From positions 1,311,857-1,375,856 of the forward strand of contig ML680055.1 in NCBI GenBank assembly GCA_007922225.1: a DNA stretch of 64,000 bases, written 5' to 3'. This DNA is from Emydura subglobosa. Taxonomy: Eukaryota; Chordata; Testudines; Chelidae. Of the stretch, positions 11,398 to 22,366 are shown one piece after another (position 1 is the stretch's first letter; each line of letters opens with the position of its first letter). The notes below the pieces were generated by a model, which saw only the letters and a program-made list of their open reading frames with translations, was not told the DNA's origin and did not search any database. The position numbers and the translations under genes were made by a program.

Positions 11398-14023
11398 AGC
11401 CCCTGCAGCACTGAGGAGCTCAACGCACCAGCGCCCCCCTAGCACAGAAGATCCAGCTACTGAAACGGACGAGCACCTTCAAACAAACTCCACCAGCCCA
11501 TGTCCACTGCCGGAGCACAGGGAGATGCACCAGATACAAATGAACAGGGCAGAGGAGTTCTCCCGCCCCTCCCCGTGCGAGAGTTTTAAAATGATTTTTA
11601 TCTTGTGCCCTTTTCTTGACAAATGTGCATGACAAATCTGCACCTCGCTGGACTCTCAGACACACAGAGAGTGCAGAGCACTATTAAGTGTCTGATTCTC
11701 CACCCACGTTCATTTTACATTTACACTGCTGTAGCCCACTGATCTCAGCAGCGTTACTCCCCATTTACACCTATGAAACGAGGGCGGAATTAGGCATCTG
11801 GGGCCACATTTTCAAAAAAGCTTGGGCAGGTTTCCTCTGAAAATTTGGCTCTGGTTTCTCAGATAGCTACAGACACACACACTATTATTTGTGTTACAGC
11901 AGTGCCTGTGTCCAGGGCCCTATCCTGCTAGAGGCTGCACTGGTCCCTGCTGTAAACAGATTAGAATCTAAATGAGAGGGCAGACAAAGAGGAGGAGTAG
12001 GAAGAATCATTATCCCCATTTTACCGGTGGTGACCCAAGCACAGAGGAATTATGGCCAGGATCTAGCAAATCCCTTAAGCCCATGAATTCAGTGGGACGC
12101 TTTATGTGCTTAAAGTTAAGCATCTGCTTAAGGACTTTGGATCAGGGCCTCAGGATAGATTCACAAAGATTTCTCAACACCTAATGGGCGGGATTTACCA
12201 AAGCACCTAACTGGTTAGGTACCTGTGTCCCATTGATGTCAATGGGAGTTAGGCACCTAACCTGTTTATATGCTCCCTAAATCTATCTCACCTGTCCTTA
12301 CCGAGGGGTGTCTGTCACTGGACGGAGCTATGAGCAGGGACTGGAGTGGAGGGTTGACATAAGGCAGGAGGGGAGGGAGGGATTTAAATTGCAGCAGGAA
12401 AATATTGAGGTTGCCTGTTAGGCTAAGGACCAAGAGCCAGTTCCAAAGGCGGTGTAAGGTGGTGTAAATTACAAGCCAGGGAGCGGGTGGAAGGGAATCT
12501 AATTTGTGTAACCACCTGGCCGGGGGAATGAGGGAACTTGCTCTAAGAGCAGCTGGGCAGTGGCAGCATCACAGCTGAATACTGGGCTACCATCTTGAGC
12601 CGCCTAGTCCCAGGAAGCCAGCCACACACGGGAAAGGATTCAGGGGAGGGCGATTCAGTGATCCGACAGCTGATGGGATGGGTCCCAGGGGAGAGTCGGA
12701 GCACTGAATAGGCAGAATGTAAGGACATGTCAGGAAGGCTGTGATACCGGCATGCAGGGTGTAGCCACTGGAGTCTCTATCCCAGTGGATGCTCCATTAC
12801 GTGGGACATTTAAAGCACACATTGATATGACCCAGTCTGTATTTTCCATCTGTGCTTTCAATGGACCTAAGAAGCCGCCAAGGTAACCTGTGGAATTACA
12901 AAGCAGCCAGGCTTTGAAGCATCCCAAATTAATGGCCACTTTTCAGAATTTGAGCCTTAATTTCTATTTCAGTTTGTACCCTCCCCCATCGAGAACCTCA
13001 CATATCGATCTCACGCTGAGTCCATGCCAAGGGAACGCCCCATCAGCCAGCCCCCGTGTGGCATGTTAATAGTCCTCAGACTGTGCAATAGCAGACATAG
13101 GGAGGGGACAGAAACTCCTGCACAAAGCTGTGACAGTGCATCCCCGGCCCGGGCAGTCCAGTCCACAGCCGCGCACGCAGTGGCACTGCTAATGGATATG
13201 CCCCGGGTTTTTTTCTTTGCTCTTTTATTTTCAGTCAGCAAATGCTGCTGTCACCTTGCCCCGGGATGCACATGATTTTACAAAGCAGGCAAGACACGAG
13301 CAGAACTTGTCAGCGTGAGCACAAACGATCTCATGGGAGGGGGAGAGCAAAGGTCGGACGAGCTGATGCCCAGCTCACCAGGGACTCCAGGCACCCGAAC
13401 GCAGAGCAACCGCCAAGAAACGAGCACTAGCTCATCCAAACAGCACCCCCAGCACTGGCTTAATTACCAGTGTCACGGCTGGGCTCAGAGCTCGCCCTGC
13501 CCACAACAACTCCAAATGCCAGAGACGCAGGGGGGAGAGAGGGGACAGCATGCAGTGCTCGCCAGAGGGACACAGCCCGGCTGAGTGCCCAGAAACAGCA
13601 CCCGTGGAAGCCAACTCTCACCTCTCTCTAATCAGTTAGGCAGGGGAAATGGGCCAGATCCCTCCCCGGTGTAACCTCAGTTTGGCCCCACAGCAATCAC
13701 TGCACTGTTCCGTGGAGCCAGACCTCGCATCCAGCTGCAGGCGGGGCTGCAAGGACAGGCTGGTGAGCAGAGCAGCAGGCAAGGCTGGGGGAGTTGGGGG
13801 ATGAACCACTGGAGTCGGCCACAAGTTCCCCTTTCTCTGGCACACGGGGGGGGAGGGAGGTTCTGACCTGGGTCACCTGGACAGTCCCAAGGGAGCCCAG
13901 GCCTGGGGAGCAGGGCTGGGCCATTGGAAGAGCACCGCAAACATCCCCTCCACGGAAAGTCGTTGTCCAAAAGCATCTGTGAATTTTTCCATCGACGAGT
14001 AATGAAGCTGTGCACAACGAGCA
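11398..14023. other. Intronic DNA with old SINE and MITE fragments, no gene
   Basis: Recognisable pieces are as follows. At 11690-11800 there is a dispersed reptile repeat of the type ACTCC..TTTACACC. At 11990-12060 there is an antisense MIR-like tail (ATTATCCCCATTTTACCGG). At 12070-12150 lies a repeat containing AAAGTTAAGCATCTGCTTAA. At 12205-12262 lies an imperfect inverted repeat built on TTAGGTACC / GTTAGGCACCTAAC. The rest up to 14023 has only short, non-homologous open frames. Confidence 0.5.
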
Positions 14024-14188
14024 GTGTGCGTGTGCACGTGTGTGTGCGCGTGTGTGTGTGTGCGCGTGTGCGTGCACGTGTGTGTGCACGTGTGTGTGTG
14101 CGCGCGTGTGTGTGCGCGCGTGTGTGTGCGCGTGTGTGTGTGTGCACGTGCGTGTGTGCGTGTGTGTGTGTGTGTGCGCATGCATGCA
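14024..14188. repeat. 165-bp alternating purine-pyrimidine tract (TG/CG/CA)n
   Basis: From G14024 to A14188 every base alternates purine and pyrimidine without a break, as mixed TG, CG and CA steps. It includes several GCGCGTGTG and GTGCACGTG blocks. Such tracts are classic Z-DNA formers. The Cys/Val-rich or His/Thr-rich open frames over it are translation of the microsatellite and not genes. Confidence 0.95.
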
Positions 14189-14849
14189 AAGGGGGGAAAA
14201 TCACAGATTTGGAGGTTTTACAGCCAGAAGGGCCGATTATGGTCTCCTGAATAGAACAGGCCAAAAACGCTGGGGTTCCTGCAGCCAGCCCAGAACGTCT
14301 GGCCCAGCTCAGCCTTTTAGAGAGAGACGTCCCGTCTTGGTTAAAGGGCTCCAGTGACAGAGAATCCCCAGTATCCCCGGTAGGTTGCTCCAAGCCTTAA
14401 TTACCTCGCGGCTAGCGATGTACACCTTGCACAAGAGCGAAGGGTATCCCACGGCCACACAATACACCGATGGTGCAATGGCAGTTAACAGCTGCTGCCA
14501 GAGTGGAAGGCCGGCTGTCACAGAATGTGGTCCCAGTGTGCTGTGAGTCCAGAGGGCCCAGGTATAGGGCACAGGCCTGCACTCACTGTGGAAGGGGAAT
14601 GCATTAGATCACCTAACAGATTCTTTCCATTCCTGCTTTTCAGGGATTCCTGGATCTAGACCTATGACCGGGTCTAATGGTTAGTCCTTCTGTGTCAAAC
14701 GCTGGCAGGACCCATCAGCGCTGACTGTGACACTGATGGCTGCAAAGTGCCATAAAGGATTTGACCGTGCGGTGTGGCTGGGGGTTTTCAATCCCCTCTG
14801 GCAGCGGCTGTTTAAAGTCAAGAGGACGTGGGGAACCAAGATTTAATAA

Positions 14850-15151
14850 AGGGCTCTTCAATCTAGCAGAGCCAGGGGTAACACCACCCAAAGGCTGGAA
14901 GTTGAAGCCAGACAAAGTCAGATTGGAAATAAGATGCAAATTCTTCACACTGAGGTTAATTAACCACTGGGAAAACTTTCCAAGAGTCGTGGTGGAGCCT
15001 CCATCACTGGCAATTTTGAAATCAGGCCTGGCTATTTTTCTAAACGATCCACTCCAGGAATGATTTGGGGCAGGTCTCTGGCCGGTGCTATAAAGGAGGT
15101 CAGACCGGATGATTGAATGGTCCCTTCTGGCTTGGAATCTATGAAGCTATG
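14850..15151 (+). mobile_element. CR1 LINE 3'-end fragment, degenerate
   Basis: The plus strand keeps the end of CR1 ORF2 and its 3' UTR. A TLRLINHWENFPRVVVEPPS-like stretch, with the conserved W-N-x-L-P-x-x-V-V core altered to HWENFPRVVVE, is followed by AGGTCAGACCGGATGATTG and GGTCCCTTCTGGC, ending TCTATGAAGCTATGAAA. It is more diverged than the other CR1 copies, so probably older. Confidence 0.75.
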
Positions 15152-16337
15152 AAAGCGTGGAAGCGGGCAGTGATGTACTTGCACCCCTACCAGTGCCCCT
15201 TCCATAGTCCTGGGTGACGCTGAGAGGCAGAAAAAGGGGGTAGGGACCCTCTTCTCCCACCCCTGGGAGGCATAAAGCTCATCGGGGAGATGCCAGCCCA
15301 GCTCTGCCTTGAGGGCAGGGCTGAATTAGCACAGGGGCTTTAGGGGCTGCAGCCTGGTGTATCAGATTTTGAGCCCTTCCCCCCCAGACTATATATCATT
15401 TCCTGCATTCTTATTCAGTTGGCGGCTGTGGGCCAGATCCGGCTGCAAGGGCTTCCTGTTTGGTCCCCGGCACCAGATGTGAGCCATCACCTCCTGCCTC
15501 CTGGGGAGCAGAGCTCCCCCTCCCCACAGGAGCCCAGCCTATCCTCCCTGGGAGGGTGGGGGAGGAGGGAGCAGAAGGACTCTGAAGCTCAGGGCAGCTC
15601 TATTCCCTCATCCCTCCACCTCCTGTGAGCAGAGTGGGCTAGGCTCACCACCCTCCCTGGGAGAGGGAAGCGGGAGACCTCACAGCAGCTTCCTCCCCTC
15701 CTCACCTGGCAGACAGGGGTGAAAAGCCCATGGGGGAGCAGATGTGAAGCTGCACGGACTACAGCTGTTAAGGGCTGGGCAGATGAGGGGGCTAGAGGCA
15801 GAATGATGGGGACTGGGGCGGGGAGGTGAATTCACGGGGCTGAGCAGATGCACTTCAGTTCATTTTCCCTATTTACCGTCATGCCATGTATTTAATCTGG
15901 AAACTTTTCATCTACATTCAGACAGATTGGAGCTAGACTGTGTTGATACCTGGCAATTTACAGGGCTACACTTTTAATCAGGCACTTAATCTGATGCTTA
16001 TGCAACATAAAGGGATCCATAATTGACACGCTTTCATTAGCTTACTTGCTGGAGTGCTGTACGCTACCTTTCTGGAAAAAAAGATAGTTGGGGTGAGAGT
16101 CTAAATTTCAGGCCAAAAGAAAGGGAAATGAGATGTCCTTTCATTTCTCATGAGTGTAATTTCTAATTTTAATGTCAGAGTTTTAACAGAATTCATATTA
16201 ATAGCATGATGCTTTAACAGCATTGCCGTGAATCTGTATAATGGTTTGTTTGCAAGATTTCACTAGAACATTGTCTCCTGGAACATTTCACCTTTTATTT
16301 TGAGATTGATATACACAATCCATCACATTACTCATGA
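15152..16337. other. Intronic DNA; AT-rich non-repetitive stretch at 15.85-16.33 kb
   Basis: The first part (15152-15850) is GC-richer with no homology seen. From about 15850 the sequence becomes AT-rich and single-copy in appearance. It contains homeodomain-like TAAT cores (for example near 16195 and 16165) and no TE signature I recognise. It is a candidate for conserved non-coding DNA, which I cannot test here. Confidence 0.35.
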
Positions 16338-18274
16338 AAAGTTAAGACCCCCGGCCGGTGGCAGGCCCACTAGAGAACAAACACCTGAGGAGCCTTTTGG
16401 TCCTAAAGAGAACCCCTTTGCCTGCCAAGATTTGCCATTGCCTTATCCAAAACACCAGAAAATGTGACTGGATAGCACAGCTGAACCTGAACAGTGACAC
16501 CTACTTCCTGCAAAACATCATCCCCAGTGGCCTCTCCATCTATTACCCTCTGACCATTACCTACAACTCCAAACATGCTGAACAAGTCCAAAAATAGACT
16601 TCAAAAAAACTGAGGAACCACTTACTACACTTCACATCGTCCAGAAGGGACCACCTCAAACAAGAAATGATCGCATGCTGGAAGAAAAAAATCAGGAAAG
16701 TCACCTGGAAATCATGCAAGAAATCCAAAAACAACAATCAGAAGAACTTGGTGACAGCCATCCAACACAACAACCGAAACCAACTACAACGACTCCATAA
16801 TCCACGGAACACCACCTCTGGGAGAAACCATGGCACCAGTGCCCACCACCTGGACACTACACGACACCCGAACATCATTGGTTTATCTAGACCACCCCGA
16901 ACTGGAGCTGAATTATCTGAACGGTCTACGGGACTGAACTTCCGCTCCACCACGGAACCTGGTGCCATACTAACTAGCGGAGAAATAGAAGAATTCTTCT
17001 GCCAACTCCACTACAAATAATTCTTTCACAACAGTGATGACACCATTCACAATCACCACATCCCCACCAACAATCGTAAGAAAAAGGAATCCTCTGACCG
17101 GACACCACAGAGCAGACGTAACCACACCATTGATCATTACGTTGATTGCTTCAGGGAAAAATTGACGGTGAAATCCTTAACGAACATCACATCCATCACA
17201 ATCTCTCCACCAGTGGGAGGAAGCTATACTGAAATCTAGCCACCAGAGAGTGATCAAACCAGCAGACCAGAGGGACGCCATTGTAGTCTTCAACTGTGGT
17301 GCGGTTAATGAGGCAACTGACAACTCTCCAATACCACCTACTTAAAGAAGACCCACCCACACTTTACCCAGGAATTTAAGGATATGATCAAATCCTTCCC
17401 CAGACAACTCCAAGAGAAACTCTACAAATTCATCCTCCACAAACCCACCCCAGGGACCTTCTACATGCATCCCAAGGTACATAAAGAAGGGAACTCAGGC
17501 AGACCCATCATATCTGGCATAGCACTCTTACTGAAGGAATATTGAAACTCATAGAAACCATCCTCAAACTGCTCTCCACACAAAGGGACAGCTTCCTCCA
17601 GGACACAACCGACTTCCTCCACAAACTACACAACATTAACAGCCTCCCTCAGAACACTGTCCTTGCCACCATGGATGTCTCCTCCCTACACACCGACATT
17701 CCCGACAATGACAGCACCACTGCCTGCCTCAAATATCCACAAGACAATGGACAATCCTCAGCTATTCTCCCCAAACACATCACCAAACTCATCCATTTCA
17801 TCCTCACCCAGAACAATTTTACATTCAACAACAAACACTTTGTCCAAACCCTGGGAACAGCCGTGGGTACTAGGATGGTTCCCCAATGTGCCAACCTCTG
17901 CATGGGCCACCTTGAAGAAGAATTTCTGGATAAATGCACCACAAAACCAGCGATATGCCTGTGACACACAGAAGATATTTTTATTCCCTGGACAGATGAT
18001 TTAAACTCCCTCATAGATTTCTACTACAACTTCAACAACCGCCACTCCTCCCTTAAACTCTCTCTGGGACACTTCCACACTAGCATCAACTTCCTGGACA
18101 CCATGATCAGCTTTAACAATGGATCCCTACCGACAACTAACTATATACAAGAAACCCACAGACCACTACATCTACCTTCACAGATCCAGAAACCACGCCA
18201 AACACAGCAAGAAATCTGTTAGCTACAGCCAGGCACTCAGATACCAGAGAATATGCTCCGAGGAGAAAGTCCGG
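16338..18274 (+). mobile_element. Penelope-like element copy 1: N-terminal region and reverse transcriptase
   Basis: Read across shifting frames, this is a Penelope-like retroelement protein. The N-terminal region runs from about 16360 to 17480. RT sequence follows: DTTDFLHKLHNINSLPQNTVLATMD with the motif A aspartate at 17674-17676, then VSSLHTDIP. Next come LIHFILTQNNFTFNNKHF and a motif B region GTAVGTRMVPQCANLCMGHLEEEF at about 17850-17930. A frameshifted, degraded Y-I-D-D-like motif C is near 17965. The RT C-terminus follows: FHTSINFLDTMISFNNGSL, KKPTDHYIYLHRS, and YSQALRYQRICSE at about 18228-18265. The GIY-YIG end is missing because a CR1 end and other insertions follow. Many stops show that it is dead. 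Confidence 0.88.
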
Positions 18275-18363
18275 GGTACAGTTGGGGTTGGTCCTGCTTT
18301 GAGCAGACAGTGGGACTAGATACCTCCTGAGGTCCCTTCCAACCCTCATCTTCTATGATTCTA
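18275..18363 (+). mobile_element. CR1 LINE 3'-terminal fragment
   Basis: About 85 bp of CR1 3' UTR: GTTGGTCCTGCTTTGAGCAG, GGACTAGATACCTCCTGAGG, TCCCTTCCAACCC and the terminal TCTATGATTCTA. It follows directly on the truncated Penelope-like copy 1. Confidence 0.85.
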
Positions 18364-18397
18364 GATATACACCTTAATATACTCAAAACAGCCTGCA

Positions 18398-18512
18398 CCA
18401 CACAAGAGAGACAAGGTGGATGAGGTAATATCTCTTACTGGACTAGTTTCTGTTAGTGAGAGAGACACGCTTTCCAGCTACACACAGCTCTCCGACCGGG
18501 CTGGGAAAGGTA
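18398..18512. repeat. Penelope-like terminal (pLTR-type) fragment
   Basis: The block AGAGAGACAAGGTGGATGAG, GTAATATCTCTTACTGG, GTTAGTGAGAGAGAC and TTTCCAGC is shared with 28627-28744, where it appears as GAGAGACAAAGTAGGTGAGG and GGTGAGAGAGAGAAGC. I interpret it as the non-coding terminal part of a Penelope-like family. Assignment to that family is inference. Confidence 0.5.
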
Positions 18513-18559
18513 CTCCCTAGCTGCTTGTAGCAACCCACTTTGCAAACCATCCTTTGTCC

Positions 18560-20395
18560 CTTCTTGTCCATTCCCCTTTGCCTCACCTCTACCCTTCCCC
18601 CACCGGTGAACTCACCATATTAGGGACGTGCGCCAAGCTGTGTGCTAGCCAAGGGACGGTGAGAAAGAGGTGTGCGTAACTTTTGTGATTCACGGCTGTG
18701 AGCGCACTCACAGTACTGTCTCTGTTAGTTGTTTGGCTTCTGCAGATGTGCCCTTGAGGACTCATTCCTCCGCACCGGAGGAGCACCTCAGTCAGATAAT
18801 GCAGCAAACCAGGAGGCGTAAGGAGGATATGTTTTGTGAAGTGCTGCAGTCAACAGATACAGCACACAGCGAAACAAGATTGTGGAGGGAGACAATTAAT
18901 GAAAGGCTGAGGCTGGATAGCCAGGAAAGGACACAGAGGCTGTAGCAGATGATAAATGGACAGGAGTGGATGATAAAGCTTCTGTAGGGCTAGACAGAGA
19001 TGCTCAAATCCCTCATTACCCTACAGTCTGAATACATCTGTGCATGACTTCCCCCGCAGTCAATACAGAACTCTGACCCAAGCTCTTGCCAATTTCCATC
19101 ACCGCTTTCCTTGCATGTTCCCAGTCCCTTACAGAACCCCATGCACTCCACGCCCAGGGAGTTATGCAAAAACTGGAGTTACGCACAGCTGTAAAAGCCC
19201 TAACTGAGAGCCTGTTCCTCATTGCCATGGCCTGTTTGACAAAAAAGTCGTGTTTTGTTCTGTTAAAATAAAATGAGTCTCTATTTGTGTCATACCCACG
19301 TCAGTCAGTGCTAGCATTTAAACACAGTGACTATAGGTAGGAATATTTGCTCAGTACAATTAATGCTCAGGAAGCAACCACTGCAGGGGTCATTCAAAGG
19401 AGCAAGTAAACGCTGCCTGGCCGAATGCATCCCATAGAGACACATTACTGGGAATCATTGTCAAAATGCTCCTCCCTGATTCAAATAGCCTCCCGCTGCA
19501 TCTCTCTAATTACCCTTGAATCTGACTGTTCAAAATAAACAGCCAGTAGATCTGCCTCTGTGTCCACCCCAGGGAAACTTCTCCCCCTTCACTTCACAAG
19601 TGTTATGCAGAGCACAGCAGGCAGCAATGACCATTGCAATATTTTCCGCAGTGAGGTCTAACGGGCCAAAAAAAAAAAGCGCCAGCAACCTTTTAATTGG
19701 CCAAAGGCACATTCATTGGCCAGTGTTCAGACAGATGTGTGCATCATGCACCTTTCCTGACCACCCCACACTGATGTCAGTGAAACAGCCCCGGTGATCC
19801 ACCATCGCCTGCAAGACCATGGAGGGGTAGCCCTTTAGGTTGATGGTCGGGGACCATCTATCACACTGCCACAGTTAGGGAATCTCATTGCCTCAAAGCC
19901 ATCAAGTATTTCCTTCGCACAGCATGAGGCGATTAATGGACCTGCCCATTTGCATCACTGCAACCCCCACGATGGATTTTCCAACTCCAAACTGATTCGC
20001 GACTGCCCAGCAGCAGTCTGAGTTGCCACCTTCTACACGAAAACAATGAGAGTCCTGTAGCACTTTAAAGCACTACAGAACTCTCGTTCCTTTTGCTGTA
20101 TACAGACTAACACGGCTACCCCTCTGGAAAGCTTCTACACAGTGATCACCGCTCACTTTTCCACAGGGAGGGCAGCTCTCATTCTGGTATCCTTGCGCCG
20201 CAGGGCAGGGGCAAGCTCCACACACAGTTCCAGAAAGATGGATTCACGCATCCGAAAGTTCTGCAGCCACTGCTCGTCATCCCATACATGCATTACGATG
20301 CGATCCTACCACTCAGTGCTTCTTTCCTGAGCCCAGTACCGATGGTCCACCATGTGCAGCTGCTCCACGAATGCCAGCAGCAATCTTGAATTCTT
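18560..20395 (-). mobile_element. Harbinger DNA transposon remnant 1 (reversed)
   Basis: Two convergent gene relics. On the plus strand, 18760-18960 encodes the C-terminal part of the Harbinger Myb-like protein (MQQTRRRKEDMFCEVLQST, then DTAHSETRLWRETINERL). On the minus strand, 20395-19500 encodes a broken DDE transposase. AFVEQLHMVDHRYWAQERST lies near 20370, FRMRESIFLELCAELAPAL-like sequence is at about 20250-20200, and the end is LDLTAENIAMVIAACCALHN at 19660-19600. The centre of the transposase, with the catalytic region, is lost or unreadable. No TIRs were found, so the edges are approximate. It is interrupted at 20039-20131. Confidence 0.75.
20039..20131. mobile_element. Miniature Penelope-like end insertion with inverted halves
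   Basis: Flanked by a perfect 9-bp target duplication, CTTCTACAC, at 20030-20038 and 20132-20140. The insert reads GAGAGTCCTGTAGCACTTTA (antisense Penelope-like tail). It then turns to CACTACAGAACTCTCG, CTTTTGCTGTATACAGACTA and ACACGGCTACCCCTCT (sense tail). The two halves form an inverted repeat. It lies within the Harbinger transposase relic and so is younger. Confidence 0.8.
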
Positions 20396-21955
20396 TCTTT
20401 CCATCAACCTTAGCCTGGACCAGTCCACACAAGAAATCCACTTCCTGGACACTACAGTGCGAATAAGTGATAGCCACGTAAACACCACCTTTTACTGAAA
20501 ACCCATCGACCTCTATATATACTTACATGCCTCCAGCTTCCACTCACGACACACCACACGATCCATTGTCTACAGCCAAGCCCTAAGATACAACTGCATT
20601 TGCTCCAATCCCTTACACCAGTGTTTCTCAACTGGTGTTCTGCGGAACCCTGGGGTTCCGCGGGAACACTGTTAGGGTTCCGCGATCAGCTGTTCTCCGC
20701 GCCGCCGTGATCAGCTGTTCTCCACGCTGCCAAAAAAGGAAAGATGTCCCGGATTTTTTGGCGGAGGGTATCGAGTGTAAATGTAATTTAATTATATTTA
20801 ATTGAGAAACTCTGACCTAGTTGTTTGTATATAATTTGCTTATTTCGACATTTTTTTGGGGCCCATATGTAAAAATACTGTTAAGAGTTGGGGGGTTCTG
20901 CAATTATTTATCAAGTTCAAAAGGGTTCTGTGGCCAAATTTAATTGAGAAACACGGCCTTAGACAGAGACAAACACTTACCGGATCTCTATCAAGCATTC
21001 TTAAAACTACAATACCCACCTAGGGAAGTGAAGAAACAGATTGACAGAGCCAGATGGGTACCCAGAAGTCACCTCCTACAAGACAGACCCAAGAAGGAAA
21101 ACAACAGACACCACTGGCCATCACCTACAGCCCCCAGCTAAAACCTCTCCAACACATCATCAAGGATCTACAACCTATCCTGGAAGATGATCTCTCACTC
21201 TCACAAACCCTGGGAGGCAGGCCAGTCCTCGCCTACAGACAGCCCCCCAACCTGAAGCAAATACTCACCAGCAACTGCACACCATACAACAGAAACACTA
21301 ACCCAGGAACGTATCCTTGCTACAAACCCCGTTGCCAACTCTGCCCACACATTGACTCTAGTGACACCATCACAGGTCCTAACCACATCAGCCACGCCAT
21401 CAGGAGCTCATTCACCTGCACATCAACTAATGTGATATACACCATCGTGTGCCAGCAATGCCCCTCTGCCATGTACGTTGGCCAAACCTGACGCAAAAGA
21501 ATAAACGGACACAACTCAGACATCAGGAATGGTAACATTAAAAAACCAGTCGGAGAGCACTTCAATCTCCCTGGACGCTCCGTAACAGACTTGAAAGTTG
21601 CCATACTTCAACAAAAAAACTTCAAAAACAAACTCCAGCGTGAAACCGCAGAGCTGGAACTGATCTGCAAACTTGACACAATCAGACTGGGCGTGGCTAG
21701 CCCACTACACAAAATAACGTTCCCTCTTTTGACATTCACACCTTCTCATCAACTCTTGCGAACGGCCTCATGCACCCTGATTGCATTAACCTCGTTAACA
21801 CTCGCCCTCCTCACTGTGATGTAACTCACCCATCCTTGCCTACCAAACTGAAGTTTCCCCTTCATGCATCTGACGAAGTGGGTTTCTGCTCACGAAAGCT
21901 TATGCCCAAATAAATGTGTTAGTCTTTAAGGTGCCACAGAGCTCTCGCTGTTTTG
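20396..21955 (+). mobile_element. Penelope-like element copy 2: RT end, linker and GIY-YIG endonuclease
   Basis: Starts in the RT C-terminus: DQSTQEIHFLDTTVRISDSH, IDLYIYLHASSFHSRHTTRS, YSQALRYNCICSN. It is split by the hAT MITE at 20619-20956 and resumes with RDKHLPDLYQAFLKLQYPPR and EVKKQIDRARWVPRSHLLQD. Next are a linker (GGRPVLAYRQPPNLKQIL) and a Cys-containing segment (CYKPRCQLCPHI). The GIY-YIG domain reads VIYTIVCQQCPSAMYVGQ at 21430-21485, then an in-frame TGA at 21489-21491, RKRINGH, GEHFNLPGRSVTDLKVAILQ and ETAELELICKLDTI. The 3' UTR carries GAAAGCTTATGCCCAAATAA. It overlaps copy 1 in the RT C-terminus, so it is a separate insertion. The stop codon in the nuclease makes it inactive. 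Confidence 0.9.
20619..20956. mobile_element. Non-autonomous hAT MITE inserted in Penelope-like copy 2
   Basis: 338 bp with hAT-type termini CAGTGTTTCTCAA and TTGAGAAACACGG. It is flanked by 8-bp target duplications CCTTACAC (20611-20618) and CCTTAGAC (20957-20964), 7/8 identical. Removing it rejoins the Penelope-like frame ...CICSNP | DRDKHL. It has no coding capacity. Confidence 0.9.
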
Positions 21956-22366
21956 CTAAAAATGATGAGGGGGCTGGAGCACAGGACTTATCAGGAGAGG
22001 CTGAGGGAACTAGGCTTGTTTAGTCTGCAGAGAGAAGAATGAGGGGGGATTTGATAGCGGCCTTTAACTACCTGAAAGGGGGTTGCAGGGAGGATGGAGC
22101 TAGGCTGTTCTCAGTGGAGGCAGATGACAGAACAAGGAGCAATGGTCTCAAGCTGCAGTGGGGGAAGTCTAGGTTGGATATTAGGAAAAAGTGGAATGGG
22201 TTCCCTAGGGAGGTGGTGGAATCTCCATCCTTAGAGGTTTTAAGGCCTGGCTTGACAAAGGCCTGGCTGGGATGGTTTAGTCAGGGTTGGTCCTGCTCTG
22301 AGCAGGGGTTGCGGCTAGACGACCTCCTGAGGTCCCTTCCAACCTCACCTTCTATGACTCTAGGAT
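21956..22366 (+). mobile_element. CR1 LINE, 5'-truncated, sense
   Basis: Begins near AAATGATGAGGGGGCTGG and encodes the last part of CR1 ORF2: [40 protein letters not shown], then a short deletion ([16 protein letters not shown]). The 3' UTR has GTCCTGCTCTGAGCAGGGG, CGACCTCCTGAGGTCCC and the terminal TCTATGACTCTA. It abuts the 3' end of Penelope-like copy 2. It is the same subfamily as 4932-5527 and 34095-34765. Confidence 0.92.

Noticed and set aside
11240..11423. CRISPR-like array of regularly spaced units
   Set aside because: The 40-bp units are contiguous with no spacers, and the genome is vertebrate. It is a simple tandem repeat.
13677..14393. His/Thr-rich and Cys/Val-rich frames at 13.7-14.4 kb
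   Set aside because: They are translations of the alternating TG/CG tract, not proteins.
16338..21955. One single Penelope-like element split by Harbinger
   Set aside because: The RT C-terminal segment occurs in both parts (YSQALRYQRICSE and YSQALRYNCICSN), so these are two copies.
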